In this document: piece after piece, positions 1 to 8,191 of the stretch | Layout: each line of letters opens with the position of its first letter | Numbering within the stretch: position 1 is the first letter of the stretch | NCBI RefSeq assembly: GCF_016919245.1 | Contig: NZ_JAFEJA010000001.1 | Span: 4,082,001 to 4,146,000 of the forward strand | Length of the DNA stretch: 64,000 bases | Origin: Streptomyces zhihengii | GTDB lineage: Bacteria; Actinomycetota; Actinomycetes; Streptomycetales; Streptomycetaceae | Direction of reading: 5' to 3' | Notes under the pieces: generated by a model | What the model was told of the DNA's origin: nothing | Seen by the model: the letters and a program-made list of their open reading frames with translations, nothing else | Databases searched by the model: none | Translations under genes and position numbers: made by a program

Positions 1-54
1 AGTCTTGGTCCGTTGCTCGGCTTCGTTGCGGCTCGGTACGGGAGGGGCCCTCCG

Positions 55-645
55 GTGACTCCACACCTCCATGCGCGGTGCGCGCTGACCCTCGCCTCAC
101 TGCTGCTCCTCTCGGCCCCCCTCGCCCCCGCGGCGTACGCGGAGGAGCACACGGGCAGCCCCCGCCCCTCGCCGAGCACGGCCGCGCCGTCCCCCTCCGC
201 GTCGCCCTCGCTGGCGGGGCGCCAGGCCGGCGAGGGCCGCCCGCGCCCCGGCCGGTCGCTGACGGCCGCGCCGACGGGTCCCGACGGCAGCGCCGAGCCC
301 TCCGCCCGCCGGCCGGACGACGCCTCCCCGCGGACGTCCGCACGCCCGTCCCGGCCCGCCGCCCGTCCTCCGCTGGAGGCGTCGGACGCCGCGCGCAGCG
401 ACGAGGCGGAGGAGGACGCCCCTCTCGCGGACGACGAGGCGCCCGCGGGCGAGACGCCGCCCTCCTCGGCGGGCGCGGTGCCGCCGTCGGCACCGGCGAG
501 CGGCCGGGCGACCGCCTCCGACCAGGGGGATCAGGCACTTCCGGCCCCGGTGGCGCACCAGATCTCACCGCTGTCGCTGGGCGTCGGGCTGGCCCTGATG
601 GGCCTCGGTGTGGGCTTCCTGGGCATCCGGCTGCGCCGCCGCTGA
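55..645 (+). CDS. Secreted, C-terminally membrane-anchored Pro/Ser-rich protein
   Basis: I do not recognise a family. The start is a GTG at 55, 8 nt after a GGAGGGG ribosome binding site at 41-47; an in-frame start at 13 has no such site. The 196-residue product has a signal peptide (residues 1 to about 29, ending APAAYA), then about 140 residues of low-complexity Pro/Ser/Ala/Asp/Glu sequence, then a hydrophobic segment at about 172-191 followed by a short Arg-rich tail (RLRRR). This is the layout of a surface protein held by a C-terminal membrane helix with an extended spacer outside. No sortase LAxTG-type motif is seen. It is transcribed towards the PadR gene, with 85 bp between them. Confidence 0.6.
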   Translation: MTPHLHARCALTLASLLLLSAPLAPAAYAEEHTGSPRPSPSTAAPSPSASPSLAGRQAGEGRPRPGRSLTAAPTGPDGSAEPSARRPDDASPRTSARPSRPAARPPLEASDAARSDEAEEDAPLADDEAPAGETPPSSAGAVPPSAPASGRATASDQGDQALPAPVAHQISPLSLGVGLALMGLGVGFLGIRLRRR

Positions 646-708
646 GAGCGGCGTCCTCCTTGAGACGGACCCGGCAGGTCCGTCGGCAGACGGTTCCCAC
701 GACCCGGC

Positions 709-733
709 ATACCCGGTATACATACTGAGTATG
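709..733. promoter_or_regulatory. Probable PadR operator and promoter overlapping the start codon
   Basis: Two adjacent inverted repeats lie directly before and over the PadR ATG: ATACC-C-GGTAT at 709-719 and CATAC-TGA-GTATG at 721-733. The AT-rich TATACATACT stretch in between could serve as a -10 element. No Shine-Dalgarno sequence precedes the ATG at 731, so the mRNA may be leaderless. Autorepression is usual for PadR regulators. This assignment is inferred from position and symmetry. Confidence 0.5.
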
Positions 734-1369
734 TCCATCCGTCACGGGCTTCTCGCCCTCCTCGAACCGGGTGCGCGGTACGGCTCGCAGCTTCGCTCCG
801 AGTTCGAGTCGCGCACCGGTGCCACCTGGCCGCTGAACGTCGGCCAGGTCTACACGACCCTCAACCGCCTGGAACGTGACGGCATGGTCACCCAGGACGG
901 GGAGGACGAGGCCGGGCACGCGCTGTACGCCATCACCGAGCAGGGCCGGACCGAGCTGAGGAACTGGTTCGCCACCCCGGTGGACCGCAGCAGCCCGCCC
1001 CGCGACGAACTGGCCATCAAGCTCGCCATGGCGGTGGGCACGCCCGGCGTGGACATCCGCCAGGTCATCCAGTCCCAGCGCCATCACACCGTGAAGGCCA
1101 TGCAGGACTACACCCGGCTCAAGTCGCAGGCGCTCGCCTCCATCGAGAGCGGCGGGTCGACCGAGCGCGACGACGTGGCGTGGCTGCTGGTGCTGGAGCA
1201 GCTCATCTTCCAGACCGAGGCCGAGGCGCGCTGGCTCGACCACTGCGAGGTGCGTCTGATCCGGCTCTCCGCGGCCACCGGGCGGACCGCCGCGACCGCC
1301 CGGCCGGCGTCCGGGGAGCAGCCCACCGCCCCGGCGGCGACGGGCCCGTCCGGGCGGTCCCGGGCGTGA
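731..1369 (+). CDS. PadR family transcriptional regulator
   Basis: This is a 212-residue winged-helix regulator. The N-terminal PadR domain (residues 1 to about 80) has the typical opening MSIRHGLLALLEPG, the recognition region GQVYTTLNRLERDGMV and the wing. The C-terminal half matches the helical dimerisation region of PadR-s1-like proteins, followed by an Ala/Thr-rich tail. The ATG at 731 fits the conserved PadR N-terminus, although a longer frame opens at 608. The gene sits just upstream of an FtsX-type ABC exporter, a very common pairing in which PadR represses the transporter until a ligand, often an antibiotic or a membrane stress, relieves it. An inverted-repeat operator overlaps its own start. 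Confidence 0.9.
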   Translation: MSIRHGLLALLEPGARYGSQLRSEFESRTGATWPLNVGQVYTTLNRLERDGMVTQDGEDEAGHALYAITEQGRTELRNWFATPVDRSSPPRDELAIKLAMAVGTPGVDIRQVIQSQRHHTVKAMQDYTRLKSQALASIESGGSTERDDVAWLLVLEQLIFQTEAEARWLDHCEVRLIRLSAATGRTAATARPASGEQPTAPAATGPSGRSRA

Positions 1370-1690
1370 CCGGCAGCGCCCGTCCCACCTGGGCCGGGGC
1401 CTTCGGCCGCCGGCCCGGCGGCCCTCCGGGGCCGCGGCTCCCGATCCGGCTCTGACCCGCGTCCCGCGCGCTGGGACGGCGCACCGGCCCCGGCGCACAA
1501 GGCCCCGGGCCCGGTGGTGCGGCGCGCCGGACGCCACCCGCGGCCGAGGCCGCGACGCCGCCTGGGAGGCGGCAGCCGCCCGTCGGGGCCGCACCGGCCC
1601 GTGACGGGCGCCGCGGGCCCGGCGACAGACCTTCCAGACCTCGCGCACCCGCTCGTGCGCACGCATCCGCTCCAAGGGGGGAACCCACCC
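1370..1690 (+). other. Intergenic region between padR and the ABC exporter
   Basis: This 321-bp, very G+C-rich stretch has no supportable gene. It should contain the exporter promoter or be a transcribed spacer. The only clear element is the purine-rich ribosome binding site AAGGGGGGAA just before 1691. I see no copy of the inverted repeats found upstream of padR. Confidence 0.5.
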
Positions 1691-2461
1691 ATGTCCGAAC
1701 ACCCGTCACCACAGTCACAGCAGCAACACCAGTCCCAGCAGCCCGTGCTCCAGCTCAAGGAGCTCACCCGTGTCCACGGCAGCGGCGCCACCGAGGTGCA
1801 CGCGCTGCGCGGGATCAACCTCGACGTCTTCCCGGGGGAACTCGTCGCCGTCATGGGCCCGTCCGGCTCCGGCAAGTCCACGCTCCTCACCATCGCCGGC
1901 GGCCTCGACACCCCCAGCTCCGGGCAGGTGATCGTCGAGAACACCGACATCACCGCCGCCGACCGCAAGACCCTCGCCGCGCTGCGCCGCCGCAGCATCG
2001 GCTACGTCTTCCAGGACTACAACCTCATCCCCGCCCTCACCGCGGCGGAGAACATCGCCCTCCCCCGGGAGCTGGACGGCACCTCGGCCCGCAAGGCGCG
2101 CACCGAGGCCGTGGCCGCGCTCGAGGAGATGGAGCTCGGGCACCTCGCCGACCGCTTCCCCGACGAGATGTCCGGCGGCCAGCAGCAGCGGGTCGCCATC
2201 GCCCGGGCCCTGGTGGGCGACCGCCGGCTCGTCCTCGCCGACGAGCCGACCGGCGCGCTCGACTCCGAGACCGGCGAATCGGTCCTGGCCCTGCTGCGGG
2301 CGCGCTGCGACGCGGGCGCCGCGGGCATCCTCGTCACCCATGAGCCGCGCTTCGCCGCCTGGGCCGACCGCGTGGTCTTCCTCCGCGACGGTGCCGTGGT
2401 CGACCAGACCGTACGCAGCGACGCCTCCTCGCTCCTCACCGGCCAGGCGGCCGAGCTGTGA
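1691..2461 (+). CDS. ABC transporter ATP-binding protein (MacB/LolD type)
   Basis: This is a 256-residue nucleotide-binding subunit. Visible motifs are Walker A GPSGSGKST, the Q-loop in FQDYN, signature MSGGQQQRVAIARAL, Walker B LVLADEPTGALDSE and the switch histidine in LVTHEP. About 20 Gln/Ser/Pro-rich residues precede the domain. The ATG at 1691 follows a strong AAGGGGGG site. Its stop overlaps the GTG of the permease by 4 nt (GTGA), so the two are translationally coupled. The MacB/LolD-like subfamily usually powers FtsX permeases in efflux of peptides or antibiotics, or in lipoprotein and envelope tasks. The substrate cannot be told from sequence. Confidence 0.95.
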   Translation: MSEHPSPQSQQQHQSQQPVLQLKELTRVHGSGATEVHALRGINLDVFPGELVAVMGPSGSGKSTLLTIAGGLDTPSSGQVIVENTDITAADRKTLAALRRRSIGYVFQDYNLIPALTAAENIALPRELDGTSARKARTEAVAALEEMELGHLADRFPDEMSGGQQQRVAIARALVGDRRLVLADEPTGALDSETGESVLALLRARCDAGAAGILVTHEPRFAAWADRVVFLRDGAVVDQTVRSDASSLLTGQAAEL

Positions 2462-5319
2462 GGACCTGGTACCACTCCTGGCGCGCCGCCATCCGGATCG
2501 CGCGCCGTGACGCATGGCGCTCCAAGGGCAGGAGTTTCCTGGTCCTGGCCATGATCGCGCTGCCCATCGTGGGCGTCAGCGCGGCGGACCTGACGGTGCG
2601 CAGCGCCGAGCTCTCCACCGAGCAGAGCGTCTCCCGCTCGCTCGGCACGGCGGACGCCCGGCTGACCGACCCGGGCATGGGCGGGGCCCCGGTGCTCCAG
2701 TCGCCCGACGGCAACAACTACGCGCCCGCCGAGGACTACGAGGACCAGCCCTTCCCGGACGGCGACACCGACCTCGCCAAGGCGCTGCCCGCGGGCGCGA
2801 AGGCCCTTGAGGACCGTCTCTCGCAGGCCAAGCTGCGCACCGCGCACGGGCTGCTGAGCACCGAGATCCGTGAGCTGAAGGCCACGGATCCGATGGTCGA
2901 GGGGATGATGCCGCTCGTCGGCGGACGCCTCCCGGAGAAGCCGGGCGAGGTCGCGGCGACCGCCCACTTCCTGGAGGAGAGCGGGCTGAGGATCGGCTCC
3001 GCGCTGAGCGCCCGCGGACTCGACCGCGAGTACACGGTCGTCGGCTCCTACGAGCTGCCCGGCGCCCTGGACACCAACCAGGTCAACGCCCTGCCCGGCG
3101 CGCTGATCGACCCGCTGGACAAGGCCCTGGTCGCCGACGGCATGCCCGGACTCTCGTCCGACACCACCCTGCTCGCGACCGCCCCCGGCGGTTTCACGTG
3201 GAACACCGTGCAGGAGATGAACGCCAAGGGCGCCGTCGTCGAATCGCGCGCCGTGGCCCTCGATCCGCCGGCCGAGTCCGAGGTCCCGCTCTACCAGAAG
3301 GAGGGCTGGGGCACCTGGGAGGAGAGCACCGCGGCCAAGGCGGCGGCGCTCGCGGCCGTCGGCACGGTCGTCGGCCTGGCGATGCTGGAGATCTGCCTGC
3401 TGGCCGGTCCCGCCTTCGCCGTGGGCGCGCGGCGCTCGCGCCGCCAGCTCGGTCTCGTCGGCGCCAACGGCGGCGACCGGCGCCACATCCGGGCCATCGT
3501 CCTGGCGGGCGGTCTGGTCATCGGAGTCGCCGCGGCCGTGGTCGGCACGGTGCTCGGTCTCGCCCTGACGTTCCTGCTCCAGCCGGTGCTGGAGGACGCG
3601 ATGGGCAAGCGCTTCGGCCACTTCGACGTCCGGCCGCTGGAACTGCTCGGCATCGCGCTGCTCGCCGTGGTGACCGGCCTGCTGGCCGCGATCGTGCCCG
3701 CGATCACCTCGTCCCGGCAGTCCGTCCTGGCCTCGCTGACCGGCCGCCGCGGAGTACGCCGCAGCAGCAGGGTGCTGCCCGTCGTCGGCCTCGTCGCGGT
3801 GGCCGTCGGCGCGTCGATCGCCCTCTACGGATCGACGATGACGGACCAGTTCGCGATCGTCGCGGGCGGCAGCGCCATCGCCGAGCTGGGCATCGTCGCC
3901 CTGACCCCGGCGCTGGTGGGCCTGTTCGGCAAGTTCGGCCGTGTCCTGCCGCTCTCCCCGCGGCTCGCCCTGCGGGACGCGGTCCGCAACCGCGGGCGCA
4001 CGGCGCCCGCCGTGGCCGCCGTGCTCGCGGCCGTCGCCGGCACCGTGGCCGTGGCCACCTACGCGGCGAGCGACGACGCGCAGCGGAGGGCCGACTACGT
4101 GGCGCAGCTTCCGCACGGCGCGGTGTCGGTCATGCTGCCCGAGGCCGGCGGCCGGGAGGCTCCGGCCGTACGGGAGACCGTGCAGCGGCTCATGCCCGTC
4201 GACGTACGCGCCGACGTGGACCGGATCAGCGTCGGCAGGGCCTCCTGCTCCCTGTGGGACGACGACAAGGACTGCGGCTACTACGAGGTCGTCGTCCCGA
4301 AGCCGAACGAGTGCCCGCTCAACCTCGTCGACCCGGCACGGCCGGAGGAGGACCCGGCGGCCCGGTTCACCAAGGAGGAGCGCCGCAAGCTCGCCGACGA
4401 CTGGCGCTGCAAGAGCGGGCGCGGGCCCGGGATCATGACCGACGGCGGCCTGCTCGTCGGCGACGAGAAGCTGCTCACCGTGCTGGGCATCGACGACCCG
4501 CAGGCCGCCGCGGCCCTCGCGGCCGGCAAGCCCGTCTCCTTCGACCGGCGCCCGGTGGACACCGGAGGTGCCGTCTCGATCCGCCTGGTCACCGACCGGG
4601 ACGCGGCGGAGAAGGCCGTCAACGCCGGCAAGGACGCCCCGGGCGAGATCAAGCGCCTCGACGTCCACCAGGTCACCGGCGAGCCGAACAGCTACGGCGT
4701 GGACCTGATCCTGCCGCCGGCCGCGGCGAAGGCCGCGGGCATGTCGACCGTTCCGTTCGGCGCGTACTACTCCACGGACACCATGCCGAGCAGCGAGCAG
4801 CGCCAGAAGCTGGACGGCGAGCTCGACAACACGGGCTCGGACGTCGACCTGGTCGTCGAGGAGGGGTACGTCAGCGAGAACAGCATCATCCTGCTGTCGC
4901 TGACCGTCTTCGCCGGCCTGATCACCATCGGCGCCGCCGGTATCGCGACGGGCCTGGCCCAGGCGGACGCCGAGGCGGATCTGAAGACGCTGGCGGCCGT
5001 CGGGGCCCCGCCGAGGGTCCGCAGGACACTCAGCGGCTTCCAGTGCGGTGTGGTGGCCCTGATGGGGGTGGTCCTCGGCTCGGCTGCGGGGGTGCTGCCG
5101 GCGATCGGGCTGCGGCTGACCGAGCGGCGTCAGCAGCACGACTGGTACCAGCAGGCCCTGGACCAGGGCTGGGGCCCCGGCGGCGTGCCGTTCGTCCCGG
5201 TCGTGGTGCCGTGGGCGACGCTGGCCGCGCTGCTGGTCGCCGTGCCGCTGGGCGCCGCCCTGCTGGCCGCCCTGGTCACCCGCTCCCGTGGGGCGCTGGC
5301 CCGCCGCGAGGCGAGCTGA
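2458..5319 (+). CDS. FtsX-like ABC transporter permease
   Basis: This is a 953-residue permease starting with GTG inside the stop of the ATPase gene. It has one N-terminal membrane segment (about 25-45), a first extracellular domain (about 45-295), a block of membrane segments (about 295-500), a second large extracellular domain (about 535-800, with several cysteines around residues 600-660), and three C-terminal segments (about 805-830, 855-885, 920-945). The duplicated MacB-like core plus FtsX arrangement is typical of Streptomyces exporters controlled by PadR. A parS-like site lies inside the gene at 3191-3204. A long perfect hairpin follows the stop. Confidence 0.9.
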   Translation: MRTWYHSWRAAIRIARRDAWRSKGRSFLVLAMIALPIVGVSAADLTVRSAELSTEQSVSRSLGTADARLTDPGMGGAPVLQSPDGNNYAPAEDYEDQPFPDGDTDLAKALPAGAKALEDRLSQAKLRTAHGLLSTEIRELKATDPMVEGMMPLVGGRLPEKPGEVAATAHFLEESGLRIGSALSARGLDREYTVVGSYELPGALDTNQVNALPGALIDPLDKALVADGMPGLSSDTTLLATAPGGFTWNTVQEMNAKGAVVESRAVALDPPAESEVPLYQKEGWGTWEESTAAKAAALAAVGTVVGLAMLEICLLAGPAFAVGARRSRRQLGLVGANGGDRRHIRAIVLAGGLVIGVAAAVVGTVLGLALTFLLQPVLEDAMGKRFGHFDVRPLELLGIALLAVVTGLLAAIVPAITSSRQSVLASLTGRRGVRRSSRVLPVVGLVAVAVGASIALYGSTMTDQFAIVAGGSAIAELGIVALTPALVGLFGKFGRVLPLSPRLALRDAVRNRGRTAPAVAAVLAAVAGTVAVATYAASDDAQRRADYVAQLPHGAVSVMLPEAGGREAPAVRETVQRLMPVDVRADVDRISVGRASCSLWDDDKDCGYYEVVVPKPNECPLNLVDPARPEEDPAARFTKEERRKLADDWRCKSGRGPGIMTDGGLLVGDEKLLTVLGIDDPQAAAALAAGKPVSFDRRPVDTGGAVSIRLVTDRDAAEKAVNAGKDAPGEIKRLDVHQVTGEPNSYGVDLILPPAAAKAAGMSTVPFGAYYSTDTMPSSEQRQKLDGELDNTGSDVDLVVEEGYVSENSIILLSLTVFAGLITIGAAGIATGLAQADAEADLKTLAAVGAPPRVRRTLSGFQCGVVALMGVVLGSAAGVLPAIGLRLTERRQQHDWYQQALDQGWGPGGVPFVPVVVPWATLAALLVAVPLGAALLAALVTRSRGALARREAS
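3191..3204. other. parS-like ParB binding site within the permease gene
   Basis: The sequence is GTTTCACGTGGAAC. Read on the minus strand it is GTTCCACGTGAAAC, the core of the Bacillus/Streptomyces parS consensus TGTTNCACGTGAAACA. On the plus strand it encodes GFTWN of the permease, so the site is embedded in coding sequence. ParB nucleates on such sites around oriC to organise and segregate the origin. Confidence 0.65.
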
Positions 5320-5359
5320 GGGCCCAGGGGGACGGCCCCGGAGGCGTCACCGGCGGATT

Positions 5360-5402
5360 TGTGCCCCCGTGGAAGGGTGGATCACCCTCCCACGGGGGCA
5401 CA
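5360..5402 (+). terminator. Terminator after the ABC exporter operon
   Basis: This is a long perfect hairpin: the arm TGTGCCCCCGTGG with its inner AGGGTG part pairs with CACCCT and CCACGGGGGCACA around a loop of three bases (GAT). There is no U-tract, as is usual in Streptomyces. It separates the exporter from bpa. Confidence 0.8.
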
Positions 5403-5438
5403 CCGTGTGGTGACGCACCTGTACGAGAGAATGGCGGC

Positions 5439-5978
5439 ATGGAGATGCCGAGGAATGAACGGTCGCAGGACACCCCTCACGTTCTCGTCGTGGGACAGGA
5501 CGGGATGGCGCTCGGCGGCGGTGACGGTGACGACGAGTCGCGCGAGGTCCCGGTGACGGACATGGTCGAACAGCCCGCGAAGGTCATGCGGATCGGCAGC
5601 ATGATCAAGCAGCTGCTGGAAGAGGTCAGGGCCGCTCCCCTGGACGAGGCGAGCCGGGTCCGGCTCAAGGAGATCCACCGCGGCTCGGTCAAGGAGCTGG
5701 AGGACGGCCTCGCCCCCGAGCTCGTCGAGGAACTGGAGCGCCTTTCCCTCCCCTTCACCGACGAGGCCATCCCCTCCGAGGCGGAACTGCGGATCGCGCA
5801 GGCCCAGTTGGTGGGCTGGCTCGAAGGGCTCTTCCACGGCATCCAGACCGCGCTGTTCGCCCAGCAGATGGCCGCCCGGGCCCAGTTGGAGCAGATGCGC
5901 CGCGCGCTGCCGCCCGGCACGGTGCACGACGAGGAGGGCGGGCAGCACGGTCCCGTGCGCTCCGGTCCCTACCTCTGA
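5439..5978 (+). CDS. bpa: Bacterial proteasome activator Bpa (DUF2587)
   Basis: This 179-residue protein matches Bpa/PafE (Rv3780 in M. tuberculosis). Bpa forms a ring that docks on the 20S proteasome and opens its gate for ATP-independent degradation of unfolded proteins. The conserved helical core is seen from VTDMVEQPAKVMRIGSMIKQ through the LPFTDEAIPSEAELRIAQAQLVGWLEGLFHG region (about residues 35-150). The C-terminus ends GPYL, the family's HbYX-like anchor (GQYL in mycobacteria) that inserts into the proteasome alpha-ring pockets. The ATG at 5439 follows a GAGAGA site; an ATG two codons later is possible. It is monocistronic between two strong hairpins. Confidence 0.93.
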   Translation: MEMPRNERSQDTPHVLVVGQDGMALGGGDGDDESREVPVTDMVEQPAKVMRIGSMIKQLLEEVRAAPLDEASRVRLKEIHRGSVKELEDGLAPELVEELERLSLPFTDEAIPSEAELRIAQAQLVGWLEGLFHGIQTALFAQQMAARAQLEQMRRALPPGTVHDEEGGQHGPVRSGPYL

Positions 5979-6013
5979 CCGTCCCGTCCCCTCGTCCCGC
6001 CCACCAGGTACGC

Positions 6014-6057
6014 GGCCGAAGGCCCGGCTCCCTCTCACGGGAGCCGGGCCTTCGGCC
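6014..6057. terminator. Bidirectional terminator between bpa and the oxidoreductase
   Basis: The near-perfect hairpin GGCCGAAGGCCCGGCTCCC / GGGAGCCGGGCCTTCGGCC closes a six-base loop (TCTCAC). It lies between the convergent bpa and quinone oxidoreductase genes and can serve both. Confidence 0.9.
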
Positions 6058-6104
6058 TGTGCGGTGCCGGTCGTCACCGGACCGGGCTGCGCGACGTCTG
6101 CCGC

Positions 6105-7094
6105 TCAGGCCGCCCCGGGGGCGACCAGCAGCACCTTGCCCACGTGGGAGCCCTCCTCCAGGGCGCGGTGCCCGTCGGCGGCGTCCTGGAGCGGGACCGT
6201 CCGGTCCACCACGGGGCGCACCTGCCCGCCGCCGATGAGCGGCCACACGTGCTCCGTCACCGCGGCGATGATCGCCGCCTTCTCGGCGGGCGGGCGGCCG
6301 CGCAGCGATGTCGCCGTCACCGCGGCCCGCTTGGCGAGCAGGGCACCGAGGTTCAGCTCGCCCTTCACCCCGCCCTGCAGGCCGATCACGGCGAGCCGGC
6401 CGTTGACGGCCAGCGCGCGGACGTTCCGGTCCAGGTACTTCGCCCCGACGATGTCGAGGATGACGTCGGCTCCCGCGCCGCCGGTCGCCGTGCGGAGCTC
6501 CTCGACGAAGTCCTGCTCGCGGTAGTCGATCAGGATGTCGGCACCCAGCTCGGCGCAGCGCGCCAGCTTCCCGGGTCCGCCCGCGGTGACCGCCACCCGT
6601 GCCCCGACCGCCTTGCCGAGCTGGACGGCCATCGTGCCGATGCCGCTCGCGCCGCCGTGGACGAGCAGCGTCTCGCCCGGACGCAGGTGCGCGACCATGA
6701 ACACGTTCGACCAGACCGTCGCCGTCACCTCGGGCAGCGCGGCGGCCGTGACCAGGTCGAGGCCCTGGGGGACCGGCAGCAACTGCCCCACCGGGACGGC
6801 GACCTTCTCCGCGTAGCCGCCGCCGGCGAGCAGCGCGCACACCTCGTCGCCCACGGCCCACCCCGAGACCCCGGGCCCCAGCGCGGCGATCCGGCCCGAG
6901 CACTCCAGGCCCGGGTACGGGGAGGCGCCGGGCGGCGGGTCGTAGAAGCCCTGCCGTTGCAGCAGATCGGCCCGGTTGACCGCGCTGGCGACGACCTCGA
7001 CGAGGACTTCCCCCTCGGCGGGGACGGGATCCGGCACCTCGGCCCAGACGAGGGCCTCGGGACCACCTGGTTCGGGAATCGTGATCGCATGCAT
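6105..7094 (-). CDS. NAD(P)H quinone oxidoreductase (zinc-independent MDR family)
   Basis: This 329-residue medium-chain reductase of the QOR type has a GroES-like N-terminal domain (about 20-110, with SAVNRADLLQRQGFY) and a Rossmann NADPH domain containing LVHGGASGIGTMAVQLGKA (about 140-160), the signature of the zinc-free PIG3/QOR branch. Such enzymes reduce quinones or related carbonyls with NADPH. The start at 7094 (MHAITIPEPGG) fits the family N-terminus; a frame-consistent start at 7127 would overlap the upstream channel gene. It begins 11 nt after the stop of the channel gene, so the two are probably co-transcribed. The substrate is unknown. Confidence 0.9.
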   Translation of the reverse strand: MHAITIPEPGGPEALVWAEVPDPVPAEGEVLVEVVASAVNRADLLQRQGFYDPPPGASPYPGLECSGRIAALGPGVSGWAVGDEVCALLAGGGYAEKVAVPVGQLLPVPQGLDLVTAAALPEVTATVWSNVFMVAHLRPGETLLVHGGASGIGTMAVQLGKAVGARVAVTAGGPGKLARCAELGADILIDYREQDFVEELRTATGGAGADVILDIVGAKYLDRNVRALAVNGRLAVIGLQGGVKGELNLGALLAKRAAVTATSLRGRPPAEKAAIIAAVTEHVWPLIGGGQVRPVVDRTVPLQDAADGHRALEEGSHVGKVLLVAPGAA

Positions 7095-7104
7095 GGCGGC
7101 GAGG

Positions 7105-8160
7105 CTACTCCCGGCCCCCGGGAGCATGGTCGTTCTCCGCGCGCACGATGGTGATCAGACGGTCCGTGAGCTGCAACGGGCTGGCCGCCGGGTCGTCGTA
7201 CGGCAGCAGCCGGTGCCCGCGCAGCACGCTCACGACGAGGTCGTCCGTCTCCCGCACACTGCGGCCCACCTCCGCCTTTATGACGGGCCGTTCGATGAGG
7301 TCGAGGCCGCTGCCCTGCTGGATCAGGTCCTCCATGACGGTGCCCGCGCTGGGGCTGAGCACGGACAGGCCCAGCAGCCGGCCGGCCGCGCCGGAGCTGG
7401 TGATCACGGCATCGGCGCCGGACTGCCGCAGCAGCGGCGCGTTCTCCTCCTCACGGACCGCGGCCACGATCTTCGCCCCGCGGTTGAGCTGGCGCGCGGT
7501 GAGCGTGACCAGCACCGCGGTGTCGTCGCGCTGGGGCGCGATGATGATCTGCCGGGCCTTCTGGAGCTCCGCCCGGGTGAGGACGTCGCTGCGGGTGGCG
7601 TCGCCGACGACGCCGACGAAGCCCTCGGCGTTCGCCGCGTCGATGACCTTGCCGCTCGGGTCGACGACGACGATCTGGTCCTTGCGCAGTCCGGTCGCGC
7701 AGAGCGTCTGCATCGCGGACCGGCCCTTGGTGCCGAAGCCGACGATGACGGTGTGGTCGCGCAAGCTGGCCCTCCAGCGGTTCAGTCGCCACTCCTCCCG
7801 GGTGCGCTCGGTGAGCACCTCCAGGGTCGTACCGACCAGGATGATCAGAAAGAGCACACGCAGCGGTGTCACCAGCAGCACATTGGTCAGCCGGGCACCG
7901 CTGCTGTACGGAACGATGTCGCCGTACCCCGTGGTCGAGAGGGTGACGGTCGCGTAGTACACGGCGTCGAGGAAGTCGACGCTGTCGTCCGCGTTGTCGT
8001 GGTAACCGCTCCGGTCGCTGTAGACCAGCAGGACCGTGATGGCGAGCACCATCAGGGCCATCAGCAGCCGCTTGCTGACCTGCCGCAGCGGCTTCTCGAC
8101 GATCCGGCGGGGGAGTTTCACCCGGCCGGAGACGAGGTGCTCGTCGGCGTTCCGGGCCAT
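7105..8160 (-). CDS. Potassium channel with RCK/TrkA-N domain
   Basis: This is a 351-residue two-helix channel. The first membrane helix (about residues 25-45) is followed by a pore loop with selectivity filter STTGYGDIV (about 70-80), a second helix (LLVTPLRVLFLIILVGTTLEVL), then an RCK domain starting VIVGFGTKGRSAM (about 125-260) and a TrkA-C-like end. It gates K+ flow in response to a cytoplasmic ligand such as NAD(H), nucleotides or divalent cations. The ATG at 8160 has an AGGA site. An in-frame GTG at 8184 overlaps the moeA stop as GTGA and is an alternative coupled start lying inside a parS site. Confidence 0.92.
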   Translation of the reverse strand: MARNADEHLVSGRVKLPRRIVEKPLRQVSKRLLMALMVLAITVLLVYSDRSGYHDNADDSVDFLDAVYYATVTLSTTGYGDIVPYSSGARLTNVLLVTPLRVLFLIILVGTTLEVLTERTREEWRLNRWRASLRDHTVIVGFGTKGRSAMQTLCATGLRKDQIVVVDPSGKVIDAANAEGFVGVVGDATRSDVLTRAELQKARQIIIAPQRDDTAVLVTLTARQLNRGAKIVAAVREEENAPLLRQSGADAVITSSGAAGRLLGLSVLSPSAGTVMEDLIQQGSGLDLIERPVIKAEVGRSVRETDDLVVSVLRGHRLLPYDDPAASPLQLTDRLITIVRAENDHAPGGRE

Positions 8161-8177
8161 GGCGTCCTGACCGGAGA

Positions 8178-8191
8178 GTTTCACGTGAAAC
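8178..8191. other. parS site (perfect ParB recognition palindrome)
   Basis: GTTTCACGTGAAAC is an exact match to the streptomycete parS palindrome. It covers the last codons and stop of moeA and the possible GTG start of the channel gene, so chromosome segregation and translation signals share the same bases. It lies about 56 kb from the predicted oriC. Confidence 0.9.

Noticed and set aside
2017-5139. 1040-codon minus-strand open frame opposite the ABC genes
   Set aside because: It mirrors two well-supported genes, is rich in Arg/Gly/Ala/Asp without domains, and is what high third-position G+C produces.
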